Program-made: the position numbers and the translations under genes
Part shown: positions 45,381-56,999 of the stretch, piece after piece
Position numbering within the stretch: the stretch's first letter is position 1
How the letters are laid out: every line of letters begins with the position of its first letter
Assembly: GCA_021234595.1 (NCBI GenBank)
Contig: CM037853.1
Location: 18,343,809 to 18,407,808 of the forward strand
From: Delia radicum
Lineage: Eukaryota; Arthropoda; Insecta; Diptera; Anthomyiidae
DNA length: 64,000 nt
Direction: 5' to 3'
Notes under the pieces: generated by a model
Databases searched by the model: none
What the model was told of the DNA's origin: nothing
The model's input: only the letters and a program-made list of their open reading frames with translations

Positions 45381-45625
45381 ATATCGCACACCTAGTTCAA
45401 AAGTGACTTAACTCAAAATTTTAGTTTTTCGGGTTTATATATTTAAACTATGCACAATACACTTGTTTATATATAAAAAAAATTTCAGTGTATTTTGTTG
45501 TTGTTAACTGTTGCTAAAAAACAATTATGTCTTTCAACTGGTATATGGTTGCAAATATTTTTTTTTCAATTTCTAAAAAATTAAAAATTTTGACTTGAGT
45601 CACTTTTGAACTGGGTGTGCGATAT
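45381..45625. mobile_element. 245-bp MITE, ATATCGCAC family, copy 2
   Basis: ATATCGCACACCTAGTTCAA and inverse GAACTGGGTGTGCGATAT; loop contains GTTGTTGTTAACTGTTGCTA, the reverse of copy 1. Confidence 0.9.
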
Positions 45626-46059
45626 ATTTTTTTTTAACCCTTGAAAGTAGATTGGTACGAAAAAGAAATGCGCTTGTTCGTTCGTTTAGTACGCTTTATC
45701 ACATATCAGGTTTTTAGCTATCTCTTATATATATTTTTATATAGTCTTTTAAAAACTGAATATGCCCACTGCAACTGTGTAAAAATAACAAAATTAAACA
45801 TTTTAATGAACTATACTTGCACTACTCTTCTTAAACTAACCTCTAGCAAAACTATTCATGACAATTTTATTTATTTCATATCCATCAATTTTCAATCACT
45901 TTTGACGGATATTGAAAATTTCCCAGAGATTTTCCTTTTATTTATATTTTTCAATTTTTAACTCAATTAAAAAGCAAACTTAAACAACATTTAAATCCAA
46001 AAGCTATCAAAAAAGAAGAAAGAACCCAACGAAAAAACTTGCCATATAATCATATATGA
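45626..46059. other. Non-coding stretch
   Basis: A 106-codon plus frame (45641-45961) is hydrophobic and low in complexity, with no known motif; I do not call it a gene. Confidence 0.3.
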
Positions 46060-46067
46060 CTATATAT

Positions 46068-46706
46068 TAGGGCAGGTCGATTTAAAAATCGCTCAACGTT
46101 CAAGGAAAATCGTATTCTAGGGATCAAAATAAGAAACTTTGCCGAAGGAACCATACCTCTAAAACGAATTCTGATGTCCCGACTTTTGACCCGTAGGGTC
46201 AAATTTTGAAAAAGCCCACTTTGATATTTCAGAAAGTAGGAGGAATCTCTCCAAGATTATGGGAGCTACTTCTTCTCCGGGAGACGCGCTAGCAGATTAA
46301 TGCATAAATCATCATTCTAGGTAACCGTTAAGGGGTTAAAATTTAAGTTGAAAGAGAGCCTTTTTAACCGTGTTGTAATAGCAAAATGTACAAATCTCGG
46401 GATAGAGATATTTCAGAAAGCAGGAGGAGTCTTTCCAAGATTAGGGTCTCTATTTCTTCTCCGGAAGACGCTCTAGCAGATGCATGTATAAATTATATTC
46501 GATTGGGGTTGGATTCGATTGGGGCACTCTAAATGGGTCAAAGTGGAATTTTTCAAAACTTGACCCTACGGGTCAAAAGTCAGGACATCAGAATTCGTTT
46601 TAGAGGTATGGTTCTTTGGGCAAAGTTTCTTATTTTGATCCCTAGAATACGATTTTCCTTGAACGATGAGCGATTTTTTTGCCTCCATACAAATCGACCC
46701 GGCCTA
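46068..46706. mobile_element. 639-bp hAT-like MITE with ~150-bp inverted repeats
   Basis: TAGGGCAGGTCGATTT and AAATCGACCCGGCCTA ends, with a perfect 8-bp duplication CTATATAT (46060-46067, 46707-46714). Inverted similarity runs through AAAATCGTATTCTAGGGATC and TGACCCGTAGGGTCAA. A ~95-bp direct repeat (AGGAG(G/T)(A/C)..CTCTCCAAGATTA type; near 46221 and 46405) sits in the loop. No gene. Confidence 0.9.
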
Positions 46707-46714
46707 CTATATAT

Positions 46715-48274
46715 AGTAGCACATATAACTAAACATCACATCAGATCTCATCTAATCCGAAAAAAAGCTGATCTTATGGTATCTCATGGGATATAATCTC
46801 ATATAGTTTGATCCGAAAAGTGGGTCAAATATGATCAAATTATATATAATTTGATGCAATTTTGTCTAATAAGTTATTTAATTAACAAATTAAAAAAAAT
46901 TTTAATGCTTAAGAGATCGGTAAGTACCTTTTTATTTTAATCCAATTAAGTACTACTTGTAATTTATTTATAGAACATATAATTATTAATTTTAAAAAAT
47001 AATTTTAAATCTAAAAATTTATGCTTTTTATAAAACTTAAGTTGGAACATAAATAAATTTAAAACGTTAGGAAACCAAAACAAACAACAACATTTACCGA
47101 GAAAATTAAATTTTTTTTTTCACAAAATTTTCAAGTAGAAGACTTACAGATTTTTTCTAGAGCAGAAATAAACAGCAAACTTTACGCGTCCTTGTTAAAC
47201 AAAATAATTAAAAATAATAAAATAAATAATAATTCAATAAATAATCGGTATTATGGGTAAATACAATATATTGTTATGAAGAATAAATCTTTAACTTTAG
47301 TAACTCAGCAATTTCAGATTGTTTAAAACAATTATTTCATTAAACAGAAAACAGGGTCGTTGGCCCTTGGAGGAACTAATTCATTTTTAAAATTGAAAAT
47401 TTAGAATCCATTACTCATGTTATAATGGTTGGGTGTTTAATTTGCTTAAACAAGCCGCTTCCAACGCTCTCTTCTAATTCGCTTAAGGGGGGACATTACA
47501 TTCGCGGCAGAGAAAACAGACCTTTTTTAAAATTTCATAACTCAGTCAAAAACAAACATTTTTCCAATTTATTATTGTAGAGAATTGAACAAATTACAAG
47601 AAAAAAATTCAAAAAAATATATTTTTCACTCCAACATGGTTTTTATAGAGCTCCAAACTGGCGGCAGAGAAAAAACGGGGCCTCGTGGTTGCAGCGCTGG
47701 GAGTCGCAAAAATTGTCCGATCTGGAAAAAAATGACTTTTTTAAATCTTAACGAAATTAGTTATCGTATGACACAAGCTTTTATTTTAATTTTTTTTTTC
47801 AATTTTTGGTGATGTTCCAAATTTAAAAGTGTGTTTTTCGAAAAAAATATTGACTTTAAAACTTCATAAAAAATCGAAAAAAAAAAATTTAAAAAAAAGC
47901 TCGTGTCAAATCATAGCAAATCAAGTTTAAAAAAAATACAACAAAAAAAAAAAATTTCGTGAAAAAATGAACCCGCTAGGGCCGCAACCAGTACGAAAAA
48001 CATAGATTCGAGATAAACGCGTTCAAAGTTTTTGAACAAAGAAAAAAAGGTTAAAAATTAAAAATGCGCTCACACTAATCTGGCTCTAACTTTTGAACCC
48101 GTAGGAATTTTTCCATGAAATTTTTTTTCTTGGAATCTTAAGAACATGTACTAAAATATAAAATTAAAAAAAGCCATTTTCAACGCTCTCTTCTAAAAAT
48201 CTGAACTGGCTTTAAGAGAGTTTCGAAACAAATATGTTAACAATGGTAATACTTTTAATTCATTAATTAAAGTT
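46715..48274. other. Non-coding stretch with a ~700-bp-spaced direct repeat
   Basis: CAACGCTCTCTTCTAA occurs at 47463 and 48189, and GCGGCAGAGAAAA at 47503 and 47661. Otherwise AT-rich; no gene is recognised. Confidence 0.4.
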
Positions 48275-48287
48275 AATTTGTGTTGTT

Positions 48288-49170
48288 GTGCGCCCCGGTA
48301 GGCAAGTTGGTAGCGTGCTGGCTTATCAGTGCGGGGGTCGTGGGTTCGATTCCCACCAGAGGCACTGGTCTGTTTTCGCTACAACACGTTGAAGGCCATA
48401 CCCAGTAAAAATTTTTCGTGGTTTTAGAAGCAGGATAAAACAAATGCGCTGATGTAAGTGCTTACTGTAACATAATACTGCGAATCAGCAAAGGAAACAA
48501 ATAATTTTCGTATAAAAATAAACAAACAAAAATGTTGAGCTTACTGTTTTCCCTAACAAGGATGCAGGTTGTAAGCAGCTTACCATAATCCCTTATAAGG
48601 ACGCAGGTTGTAATGCAGAAAGTTTCATATCGTGTATTAAAAACGATCTGTACCAATCTCCCCGAGTGATTTCCGATTGTGTTTGCTGTTTTCGAGTATG
48701 TAATAAACAATAATTAGTCATTTAACTGTTTCTGAAGAGCTAGCACGTTGAGCGGTAAAAAAAAAAATAAAATGATTATAATATATGTCAAAAATTTTAA
48801 CAACAATAGAATTTAGAAGTAGAATTTTATGTAAAATAAATTGTGTATGGTATATTCCTGTTGTTACTTTTAATCGTAATAATATAGATATTAAATATGT
48901 TGTTAGTGCAAGCCCTGAAATCACAGCTTTTTATAAGCGTTAAAATCAGCGCTTACTTTGTCAAAAAGTAATGCTTCCAAGTGGGAATTCGCCATATAAA
49001 AATCACATCATATGTAAACAGGTTTGCAAGGGAAAAAATCCCTTAAGCTTACTCCCGTAGAAACCTGCTTGCATGTAAGCAGCGTTTTTTACTGGGTAGT
49101 AGCTAGTGCTCGGTTAGGATAATAGTATATAATTTGTAATTATATGATTGTTAATTAATAAAAAAAAGAA
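48288..49170 (+). mobile_element. tRNA-derived SINE (type A), copy 3, split by a MITE
   Basis: The head has a perfect B box GGTTCGATTCC. A 13-bp duplication AATTTGTGTTGTT (48275-48287, 49171-49183) flanks the whole. The inserted 696-bp element divides GGCCATA from TAGTAGCTAG; other copies show GGCCATAGTAGCTAG. Confidence 0.92.
48401..49096. mobile_element. 696-bp CCCAG-ended MITE inside the SINE
   Basis: CCCAGTAAAAATTTTTCG left and TTTTTTACTGGG right, TA duplicated (48399-48400, 49097-49098). SINE copies at 8423 and 14793 give the empty site, so the boundaries are exact. Contains GGA(T/C)GCAGGTTGTAA twice (48559, 48600). No gene. Confidence 0.93.
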
Positions 49171-49183
49171 AATTTGTGTTGTT

Positions 49184-49644
49184 TCATGCATTCTCTGTAT
49201 AAGTTTTGTATAATTAACACAAAATTTATATACTAAAATTAATCGATATATAATTATATATCTTTACATATTGCACTATATGAAGTGTAATATAAAGAAA
49301 GATCATAATCATTTATTTGAGACATACTTTTTTATGATTTTGTATGAATATATATTTTGCAATATATCATTATAAATAACTATATAAAGTAATATATAAC
49401 TATATAAAAACTTTGATATCAAGAGCACATAGAAACTTTTTTCATCGGGAATTTAAACAATTCTACAGTAGTTGTTAACAATACCACCGCAACTCAAACA
49501 CGTTTATTCCCATGGATTTTAACAGTTTCAATCACTTTATAAACAAAAATATTCATATCAATTCAACGATACAAAACACGAAAAAAAAAATATATATATA
49601 ACGGAATGTACCATGTGAAACTGTTGTATACTACGGGGTACGTG
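49184..49644. other. Non-coding stretch
   Basis: TATATA-rich; AAACTTTTTTCATCGGG at 49435-49451 matches the repeat end at ~170-188. Confidence 0.4.
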
Positions 49645-50494
49645 GACAATATCAATGTTACCAATTTGGAGATGTTCCAGCTCGATTTGGCAGTTATTTT
49701 TCTTTCTTAGCTGGTAAAATAGTGATTTTACTTTTAGCTGGAAATCTAGCGATTTTTTTTTAGAAAAGCTGGGTTTGGCTGGTATTTAAAAAATTCTAGT
49801 AAATAGCGAGGTTTCAAAAACTAACAAATAAATTTATAAATAAATAAAATGAAACACATTCAAAGCACTAAAAACAAGTACAATTAGTTAATGTTTCACG
49901 TGTGCTTTTTTTCTATTCCTTGTTTTCGCGGTGTCTTCAAATGCAATAAACGAAAGTATGGCAAATGTCAAATCGATTGCAAAGAAACGTCAAAATTATG
50001 TGAATTGGTAGTGGAGAACACTTGCTAATTTTATTGCTAAGAAATGTAATAGTTTTTTTTTCAAAAACAATAAAATTTAACATAAAATAAATTTTTGTCT
50101 ACAAATAATAAAACTTTTCCCCGTTTTTATTTACTAAATGCTTGCTCTTCTTCTTTTTCTTAGTAATTATAACTAATTTTAACCCAAAAAACTAACAAAT
50201 ATCTCAATAATTTGTATCCCAGCAAAGACATACCTTAACAAAAAATGAGTCTAGTAATCTTAACTCGAAGGTTTGGTCCTTTTATATTATAGTTCTAACT
50301 TTTTTATGTGAAAAGTGTCAAAATTAAGGAGTTATGCATTACTGGCAGCCTTACGTAGTTATGAATTATAATGGATTACTTAGGGTATGAATAATAAGCC
50401 ATTACCAGAATGAAAAAATGATGGGTCTAGAAATAGATTTTGAAAAAAATTTTCAATTTAAAAAATATGTTATTAATTTTTTTGTAAAACATGA

Positions 50495-50562
50495 TCGAGC
50501 CTGTAATCCATCCTGGGTCGTCTGATTTACAGGCGACTGCTCTATACCCTGAGCCACCGACG
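50495..50562 (-). repeat. tRNA-like module on the minus strand
   Basis: GTCGGTGGCTCAGGGTATAG (A box), CTGTAAAT loop and GACGACCCAGGATGGATTAC; the B box is poor. An oligo-T of four follows about 12 bases on. Weak but in the same setting as the other modules. Confidence 0.4.
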
Positions 50563-50726
50563 CATTTAATATATCATAGTAAACGAATTCTTCTTCTATG
50601 TAAATTTATTCAAGATATACCAAAACTAACACCTTACCCTATAGCTTACAAAAATACAAATTATAATGAGTCTAAAAATAGATTTTCGAACATTATTGTA
50701 TACTAGTAATTATATGTTGCTTGTAA

Positions 50727-51168
50727 ATGTTGACAGCGGCTACACCTCAAATACTTCATACGCTGGGTCCAATTTTGGTATACTCTCTACAACATATCGG
50801 CAGGTATCTCACGAATAAATTCTTCAATATTGGCTTCCAGTGCGTCAACCGTTTCGGGCTTGTCCCCATTTACATGAGCCTTAACATAGCACCACACAAA
50901 ATAGTTTAAAGGAGTTAAATCTCACGATCTAGGCGGCCAATTGACCGGCCACAAACGTGAAATAAACTGTTCACCGAACTCGCCTCTCCATTGGGACATT
51001 GATTCGCGTGCTGTGAGGCATGTGGCATGTGGCATCTTCTTGTTGAAACCACATGTCATCCAAGTTCAGCTCTTCCATTTTGGGCAAAAAAAATTGTAAT
51101 CATCTCACGGTAGAGCTCGCCATTCACAGTAACGTTCCTGCCTTCGTCGTCTTTGAAATTTTGATGAA
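50727..51168 (-). pseudogene. Mariner-type transposase fragment, same family as 25703
   Basis: Minus strand encodes remnants of the C-terminal third: the NLDDMWFQQ and CH..TA region, TSWSFDL... equivalent of SCDLTPLDYF, and VDALEANIEEFIRE. The DNA matches 25850-25975 plus 27228-27515 of the other copy without the hAT, giving GGGCTTGTCCCCATTTACAT where that copy has its TSD. No TIRs remain. Confidence 0.8.
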
Positions 51169-51488
51169 TAACCTATTATAGTTCACCAATTATTTTTTGT
51201 ATGAGAGTTATGTATTATAAGTTTCTTGTCGGTAACCCATTATTTTATTATTCAAAGTAATGCAGAAGGTAATACGTTCTCATTACAAAGTACTGTATAA
51301 AATAATAAGTAGTCATTATCATGTTTTTGATGGAATATTTCAAGTTTTAGCGGTTTTTTTTTTTCCTAAAATTTAGCTAGTTTTTTTTGTCACTTTTCCA
51401 GCTAAACAAAAATTTTTAAATTTCTAGCGATTTTCGAGTCAGATTTTGTTGCTTTTCGTGAAAAAAAGATGGCAACAGTGGTCAATAT

Positions 51489-52490
51489 GATGCAAATATA
51501 CAACAATCTACTGCAGTTTTGGGTTACGGCAAAATGAAGACAATACAAATTCATTTTTTGTTTTTATCCTTCAATATTTACATCTGGTTTTGTATGTCAA
51601 TCCAAACTGACCGCATCAATATGATTGTGTATGTTTGTGTATGTGTATTTCTATGCAGGAGTCATTGCTTACTCCGTATACGAATTGTTAGTTTTTGGGA
51701 GGGTTCATTTCACTTTATACACGATATGATTTCAAAATTACAATAACAACAGTCTGAAACGGAAACAACTACTTTTCCTGTCACAGATGGGACTTATTTA
51801 TTATTGGAACAACATTTTATTAAATGATTTAAGCTTTATTCACACGCTATTTTGTCATGTTCAAAAGAGAATTTACAATAATTTGCCTATTCGTATCACC
51901 AATAATGGGAAATAGTAGATATGGATGGATAGCGTGTGAATTACCCATTAATACGAAAAACCAAAATGAGAATATGTTAAAAATCGGAGTTTTGGAAAAA
52001 GATTTAGCATGTCTAAAGAAAGTAGTATTTGAAAAAAATTAATAATTTTTTTTATGAACATGAAATTTGCAATTTATTTGGTAACTAGCTTTAAAACCCA
52101 ATACTTCGTTGCCGGTAGTTTTAGATGTCGAAAAATATTTAGATAGATTTTCATGATATTAATATAACTATATTATAGAATTTTTTCGTAGATTTAATGA
52201 AAAATTGTATTATATCTAAGAAATTTTTCATAAACTTTTTTTCATAAAATTTCATAGTTTCATAAAAGAATTCATTCGATTTTATAAATTATCACTTTAG
52301 TAATGAATTTCTTCATAGCTTTAATGAAAATTGTCACTGGAACTCGTCCATTGAAACTTTTCATACAATTTATGAAACAGATTTTTAAAGTCAATGATTA
52401 TGAAATGTTTGTAGAATTAATGAAAATTTCATAAAACTAATGAGTCACTCCTAGAATGAAGCGTTTATAGATTTTATGATTTGCTTTAAT
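51489..52490. other. Non-coding stretch
   Basis: Several TTTCAT(A/T)AA(A/T)(C/T)T words between 52140 and 52450. No gene recognised; a 61-codon frame at 51857 lacks any motif. Confidence 0.3.
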
Positions 52491-52494
52491 TGAC

Positions 52495-53485
52495 ATTCTA
52501 ATGTCACGTATGTCACCGCAAAACAAATATTATTCTCATTACTTCTGCATCGATGGTAGCTGGTGTTTAAAACTTTTAATTTAAATCAAGTTTATTGTGA
52601 ATAATTTAATATAAAAAAAATCTGGGACACATCAACCAGAGTAATTTTTTTTTATAAAATTTCAAACTTTGTCACATCACGTCACCTGGCAAATATTTTT
52701 ATTTTAAGTAGTAAAATATTGATATTTAAAATTATATATTTTTTACGTAGATGGCAGCCTTAGCTAATAAGAGGAAGGAAAACGCTCGACGTTATTGAAG
52801 AAAGTTAAAAATAGACCCACTTAAGTCACAAATAAAATTTTCATATATTCTACTAAAAATACATGTAATCAAAATCTGAAAATATGAAGACCCTGGGACT
52901 AGAGTATACTTTTATATAGGTTTCATATATGCTGAATCCGAATCTGTCCTCGGAACTTTTCCATCATACCAGATTTTTGATATATCTAACTTAAAGTTTT
53001 GAAAAACTCGGTTTTTCGCTATAATCGGGACGTTTTAACATCGTTAATTGAGATTTATTCACAAAAATTTGTATGTCAGTTGTCATTTGTATCAAGGTTG
53101 GAAAACTTGTTGTCCTGTATAATTAAATTTGATATTCATGCTATCCAGTGCAATTTAAAAAAATAAATTCAGAACATAAAATTTATAATATTTATTAATT
53201 TTCTAAATAATAATACAAAATATTTTGCTTTTAATAATTGCTAGCATTTAAATAATAGGAAATTTATGTCACATCAAGCTACGTAACGTGTCAAACTATG
53301 GTTTGTAAAAGAAAATCGTAAAAAGTTTTATTAATGCAGCAAATTGTAAAACAAATTTATATTTATATTATATTAAAAAAAGTTTTATTAAAAAAATCAG
53401 GCGCAATGCGTAGAGTTTTGCATTTTTGTAAAAGACGAAAAACCAACTTCTGTTTTTGTTACATCACGTCACCCTCCATCATGGC
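52495..53485. repeat. GTCACGT repeat, inverted copy and relative
   Basis: 52495-52700 is the inverse of 40370-40560. 53270-53480 repeats GTCACATCA...GTGTCAAAC and ends with TCACGTCACCCTCCATCATG, similar to the other edge near 40725-40745 (ATCATCATGGC). Confidence 0.6.
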
Positions 53486-54417
53486 TTATAATTTAGGACC
53501 AAGCAGTTCGATTGTTTTCTAATTTTTGATAAATAAAGAGTTTCTAAAGTTCTACACAAAAATATAAAGAAGTAAAACAACATTATATTTTTCCTTGTTT
53601 TTACCTCATTGAACCGTACTACTGGTAACGCATGTGACTATGGAAATGCCTATATATCAGATTTTTAATGCAGCAATTAACAATTTTAAAAAAATTTAAC
53701 AAAAGTTTAAATTAGTCAAACATAAATCGCTCATTTAAAATTGTACAATTGTGAACATTTAACCAAAACAATTTCAATGACCAAATATTGTCCAAATGCC
53801 GTTTTGGGTCGAAGTCTTCTAGCTGTTATAAAATTAATTTTAAGAAAGACTTACAAATTCCATGAAAAACTTCAGATTTAAAATGAGGGCTTATTTTTAT
53901 GAAAAATCTCAGCTAGTATTAGATATTTTGCACTTAAAAAAATATGATTTAGTAGGAAAACATTTTATAATTTATTTTTCAACCGGGATCTAGGAAATTT
54001 TAAAAAAGTTTCCCGCTTTCATAGGAAATGGAAAAATGCGTGATTTTGCATTCTCTAATCGGAACAGATTCAAAGCTGAGCCTTATTTAACCAAAATTAG
54101 TGCCAACCTTTTCTTATATTTCAAAGCTAATGCAAAATTCCCACCTATGCTATCAACAACAAAAATAGAAAAAGAAGATAAATTCTGCTACCATATTCCA
54201 TAGCTTTGCAAATTGGCCAATATTTTTGTTTTCAAACAATTATTTTTTGTTTTGTTTGGATTTTATTTGTTTGGTTTGGTGTCTGTTTGTTATTGAACTT
54301 ATCAATTCTATCCAAAACTAAACTTCGCCGATACACGCTCGATATACATTCATACATGTACAATATGACTTCATTGCAGTAGTCATTGTGGCGGCAAAAC
54401 AATTTTTTATTGGCTAC
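53486..54417. other. Non-coding stretch
   Basis: Nothing recognised. Confidence 0.3.
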
Positions 54418-54419
54418 TA

Positions 54420-55546
54420 CACTCAAAAAAAAAAAAAGTTAGTAAAGTCAGCAAAAAATTTTGCTAAGTCAGTAAAATTTTTGTCAGTAGGGTGTTGCAA
54501 AAAAACTGCTAACAGCAAAATCTTTTGCTCAAAATCAGCGTGCTGATTTTTATCAATAAAATTAGTAGATACAGCAAACATTTTGCTAATACTTAGTTGA
54601 ATAAAAATTAAAAAATTCTTGCTAAAAGTTAAAAAACAGTATTTTGTGATTCTTTTCAAAATAAATTACAATGAGTCTCAAAATCCAAAAATATTCATAC
54701 TCCAACATTGACGGCGTTAATAAATGTAATATCTGAAAATATAGAAATAATAATATATAAAATAAACTAACTTATCTTTCAACTACTAACATCAATGGTT
54801 GTCTAAATAATGGCATCTTTTAAAGAAAAATAAATGCCTTAGATAATTAGAAAAAATAACAAAATATGACATTTACAACCCTTTTTTTGCAATAGAAACG
54901 GAAACATAAAAAATTGCCCAAGAAGTGTGTCCTTTCGCTTGAGTCTCTCTCCCTGGACGTATATTTGTTTGCAGTTTCAAAATTGCCAATTTGACCACAC
55001 TATATTAATATTTATTCATTATAAACATTTAGTTTACAAATACACATTTAATATTTATTAAATTTACATACTTTTTGTTTTTAATACAATTAATAGACAA
55101 TTACTTTCACAAGCCGGCGAAAACACAAAATTGAAGTTGTTTTAATCCACCATTTTGTTTTATGTATGAAAACCTGATACAAAAATCTTCCATGGTTGAT
55201 TTTTTATATGTCTTACAAGAGTTGTACTTTTAAGTATAATTTTCCTCTTCTCTACTATATCTTGACATGCCGCGACATCTACTTCATTCTGCGTATATCT
55301 TTCAATCTGGTTGTCGTCCACACTATTAATGTGCTTATCATCACAATTTTTGTTTAGTAAAATAAATTAGTAAAAGATTGGTAAAATATTAGTAAAACAT
55401 TAGTTCAAAACAGTTAAGTGCTGAATAGGTGTAACTAAAATTTCAGTTCAAAACACAAATTTAGTCAAAAATTTCTGTAAAATAGTATACTTGATTTACT
55501 AGACATTTTACTAGCATTTCTACTAACTTATTTATTTTTTTGAGTA
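54420..55546. mobile_element. TACACTCA-type MITE
   Basis: TA|CACTCAAAAAAAAAAAAAGT plus TAGTAAAGTCAGCAAAA on the left; inverse TTTTACTAGCATTTCTACTA and TTTTTTTGAGTA on the right. Same terminal word and same internal style as 22086-23212. The right edge has a substitution so the TSD is uncertain. Confidence 0.65.
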
Positions 55547-56130
55547 GAGGATCATATATTTCCAAACAAATTTCGTTTTCATTTTCATTTGGTAAGAAAA
55601 TTAAAGGGGAAAAAATCAAAAAAATATTCTAACAAAAAAACATTGCAACTAAAATTTTCTATGTGTGTGTTTGTATGTATGTTTCTTCCATAGAAGTGGG
55701 ATTAAAATTGCAAAAACATACGAAAGAAACGGCAAACAAAAATTTAAATCGAAAGTTTACTGAGGCATCCAATGTAGGGTTGTCATTTTAGCATAATGGA
55801 TGCTAGATCTAGCACTTTTTTTTTGTGATTTAGCACTCGCATTTTTTTAAAAAAGTGCTAGATGCTCAAGAGCACTATTTTAAGATAATGCAATTTTTTT
55901 TAGCACTTTTTTACCGTGAATAAATTATTCACTATTTTTTCACAAAATTTAAACGAATTTTGTTTAATTTTCAGTTTTTTATATAAAGTTTGAATGACAG
56001 CTTAGTTCATGCTTTTACAAATAAATTTTAATAATTTTTTATATATCGTCACCTTAAATGCAATAGGGCGTAACTAACATAGTTTCCAAACCCAGTTTTA
56101 TTGAAGATTATGATTTATTTGGCTAAACTA

Positions 56131-56953
56131 CACAGAAAAAATGATCAAGCTAAAATATCTAATTCAAGATATGATTTGAATTAAATTAGTTTTTAAACAA
56201 ATTTTAATGGAATCAATTAATATTTTCATTGACTTTTAAATATATAAATACTTATTTTATTTTTTCATACACTGTAGCTTAAATAGAAAATTTTCAGTAT
56301 AAAGAAAAATGCTAAATGTTACTTTTGTAGTCAAGCTGATTAATGGTGACTTATGCTCCGAATTTCTAATGAATAACCTGTCATTTAATATTCCTCAACG
56401 CTCAACGAGAAACTTCAATTTGTTATATGTTCCATTTTTTCGTCAAAATTATGCTGATGCTGATCCTCTTATTAGAATGTGTAATGATTTTAATGAATTT
56501 TATAGTTATATTGATTTTAATATTAATGTTAGGATTATTAAACGCAATATTATTTTATTTCTAAACACTTAAATTTATATCTGTTATTTGTATTAATGCA
56601 ATTTGATGTTATTGTCTGTAAGGATTTTTCCATAGACTAAAAATAAATAAATAAAAAAAAAAAAATAAATAAATAAAAAAAATACCAAATGCATTTGAAG
56701 TTTACAAACAAAACAAGCACACACACAAACATATAAACAGACACAGCATTAACAAAAATACACATAAAAATGGATCGTTCACACACTTTCATTATTTTTT
56801 TTTTGGTGAAGTTATTTATAACTTTTTTTCCTTTTTAATTTTCAATAAAAGTTTAAATTGATATATCATTGCCGTGTTAGGTGCAAAATCAATTAAAATA
56901 TTAATTGATTCAGTAAATTTTTTAATTGAAACCCGTTTTTAGTTTTTTCTGTG
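56131..56953. mobile_element. CACAGAAAAA-ended element, copy 2
   Basis: TA|CACAGAAAAAATGATCAAG on the left; right end TTTTTAGTTTTTTCTGTG|TA. The right 75 bp match the left end of 23987-24967 in inverse. Holds the LINE 3' fragment below. TA on both sides favours a Tc1/mariner-type origin. Confidence 0.65.
56297..56690 (+). pseudogene. LINE 3' end: RT C-terminal tail and A-rich tail
   Basis: From 56309 an 87-codon frame reads NIPQRSTRNFNLLYVPFFRQ, NYADADPLIRMCNDFNEFYS, YIDFNINVRIIKRNI. This resembles the last segment of Jockey/CR1-like LINEs (TPRNRD.F.LPFRRTNYG..EPLNRM...FN...DF). A short 3' UTR with TGATGTTATTGTCTGTAAGG follows, then (AAATA)n/poly-A at about 56641-56682. Heavily 5' truncated. 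Family assignment is by wording only. Confidence 0.55.
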
Positions 56954-56999
56954 TACTTGCCTATACAAAATTTTCGGACTTCTACTATAAAAAATAGCG

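Larger units (their letters stand above)
49653..51480. mobile_element. 1.8-kb hAT-like element, non-autonomous
   Basis: CAATGTTACCAATTTGGAG on the left versus inverse of the right end (CACTGTTGCCATCTTTTTT), with GACAATAT (49645-49652) and GTCAATAT (51481-51488) flanking. TAGCTGG and CTAGCGATTTTT words occur in both arms. It contains a mariner fragment, a CCCAGCAAAG edge at 50219 and a tRNA-like module. No hAT transposase. Confidence 0.72.

Noticed and set aside
45641..45961. 106-codon hydrophobic frame
   Set aside because: Length is plausible by chance in AT-rich DNA, no motif, and Phe/Tyr/Leu/Ile-rich composition reflects base bias.
56309..56572. Host gene for the 87-codon frame
   Set aside because: The wording fits a LINE C-terminal tail and is followed by a LINE-like A-rich tail inside another mobile element.
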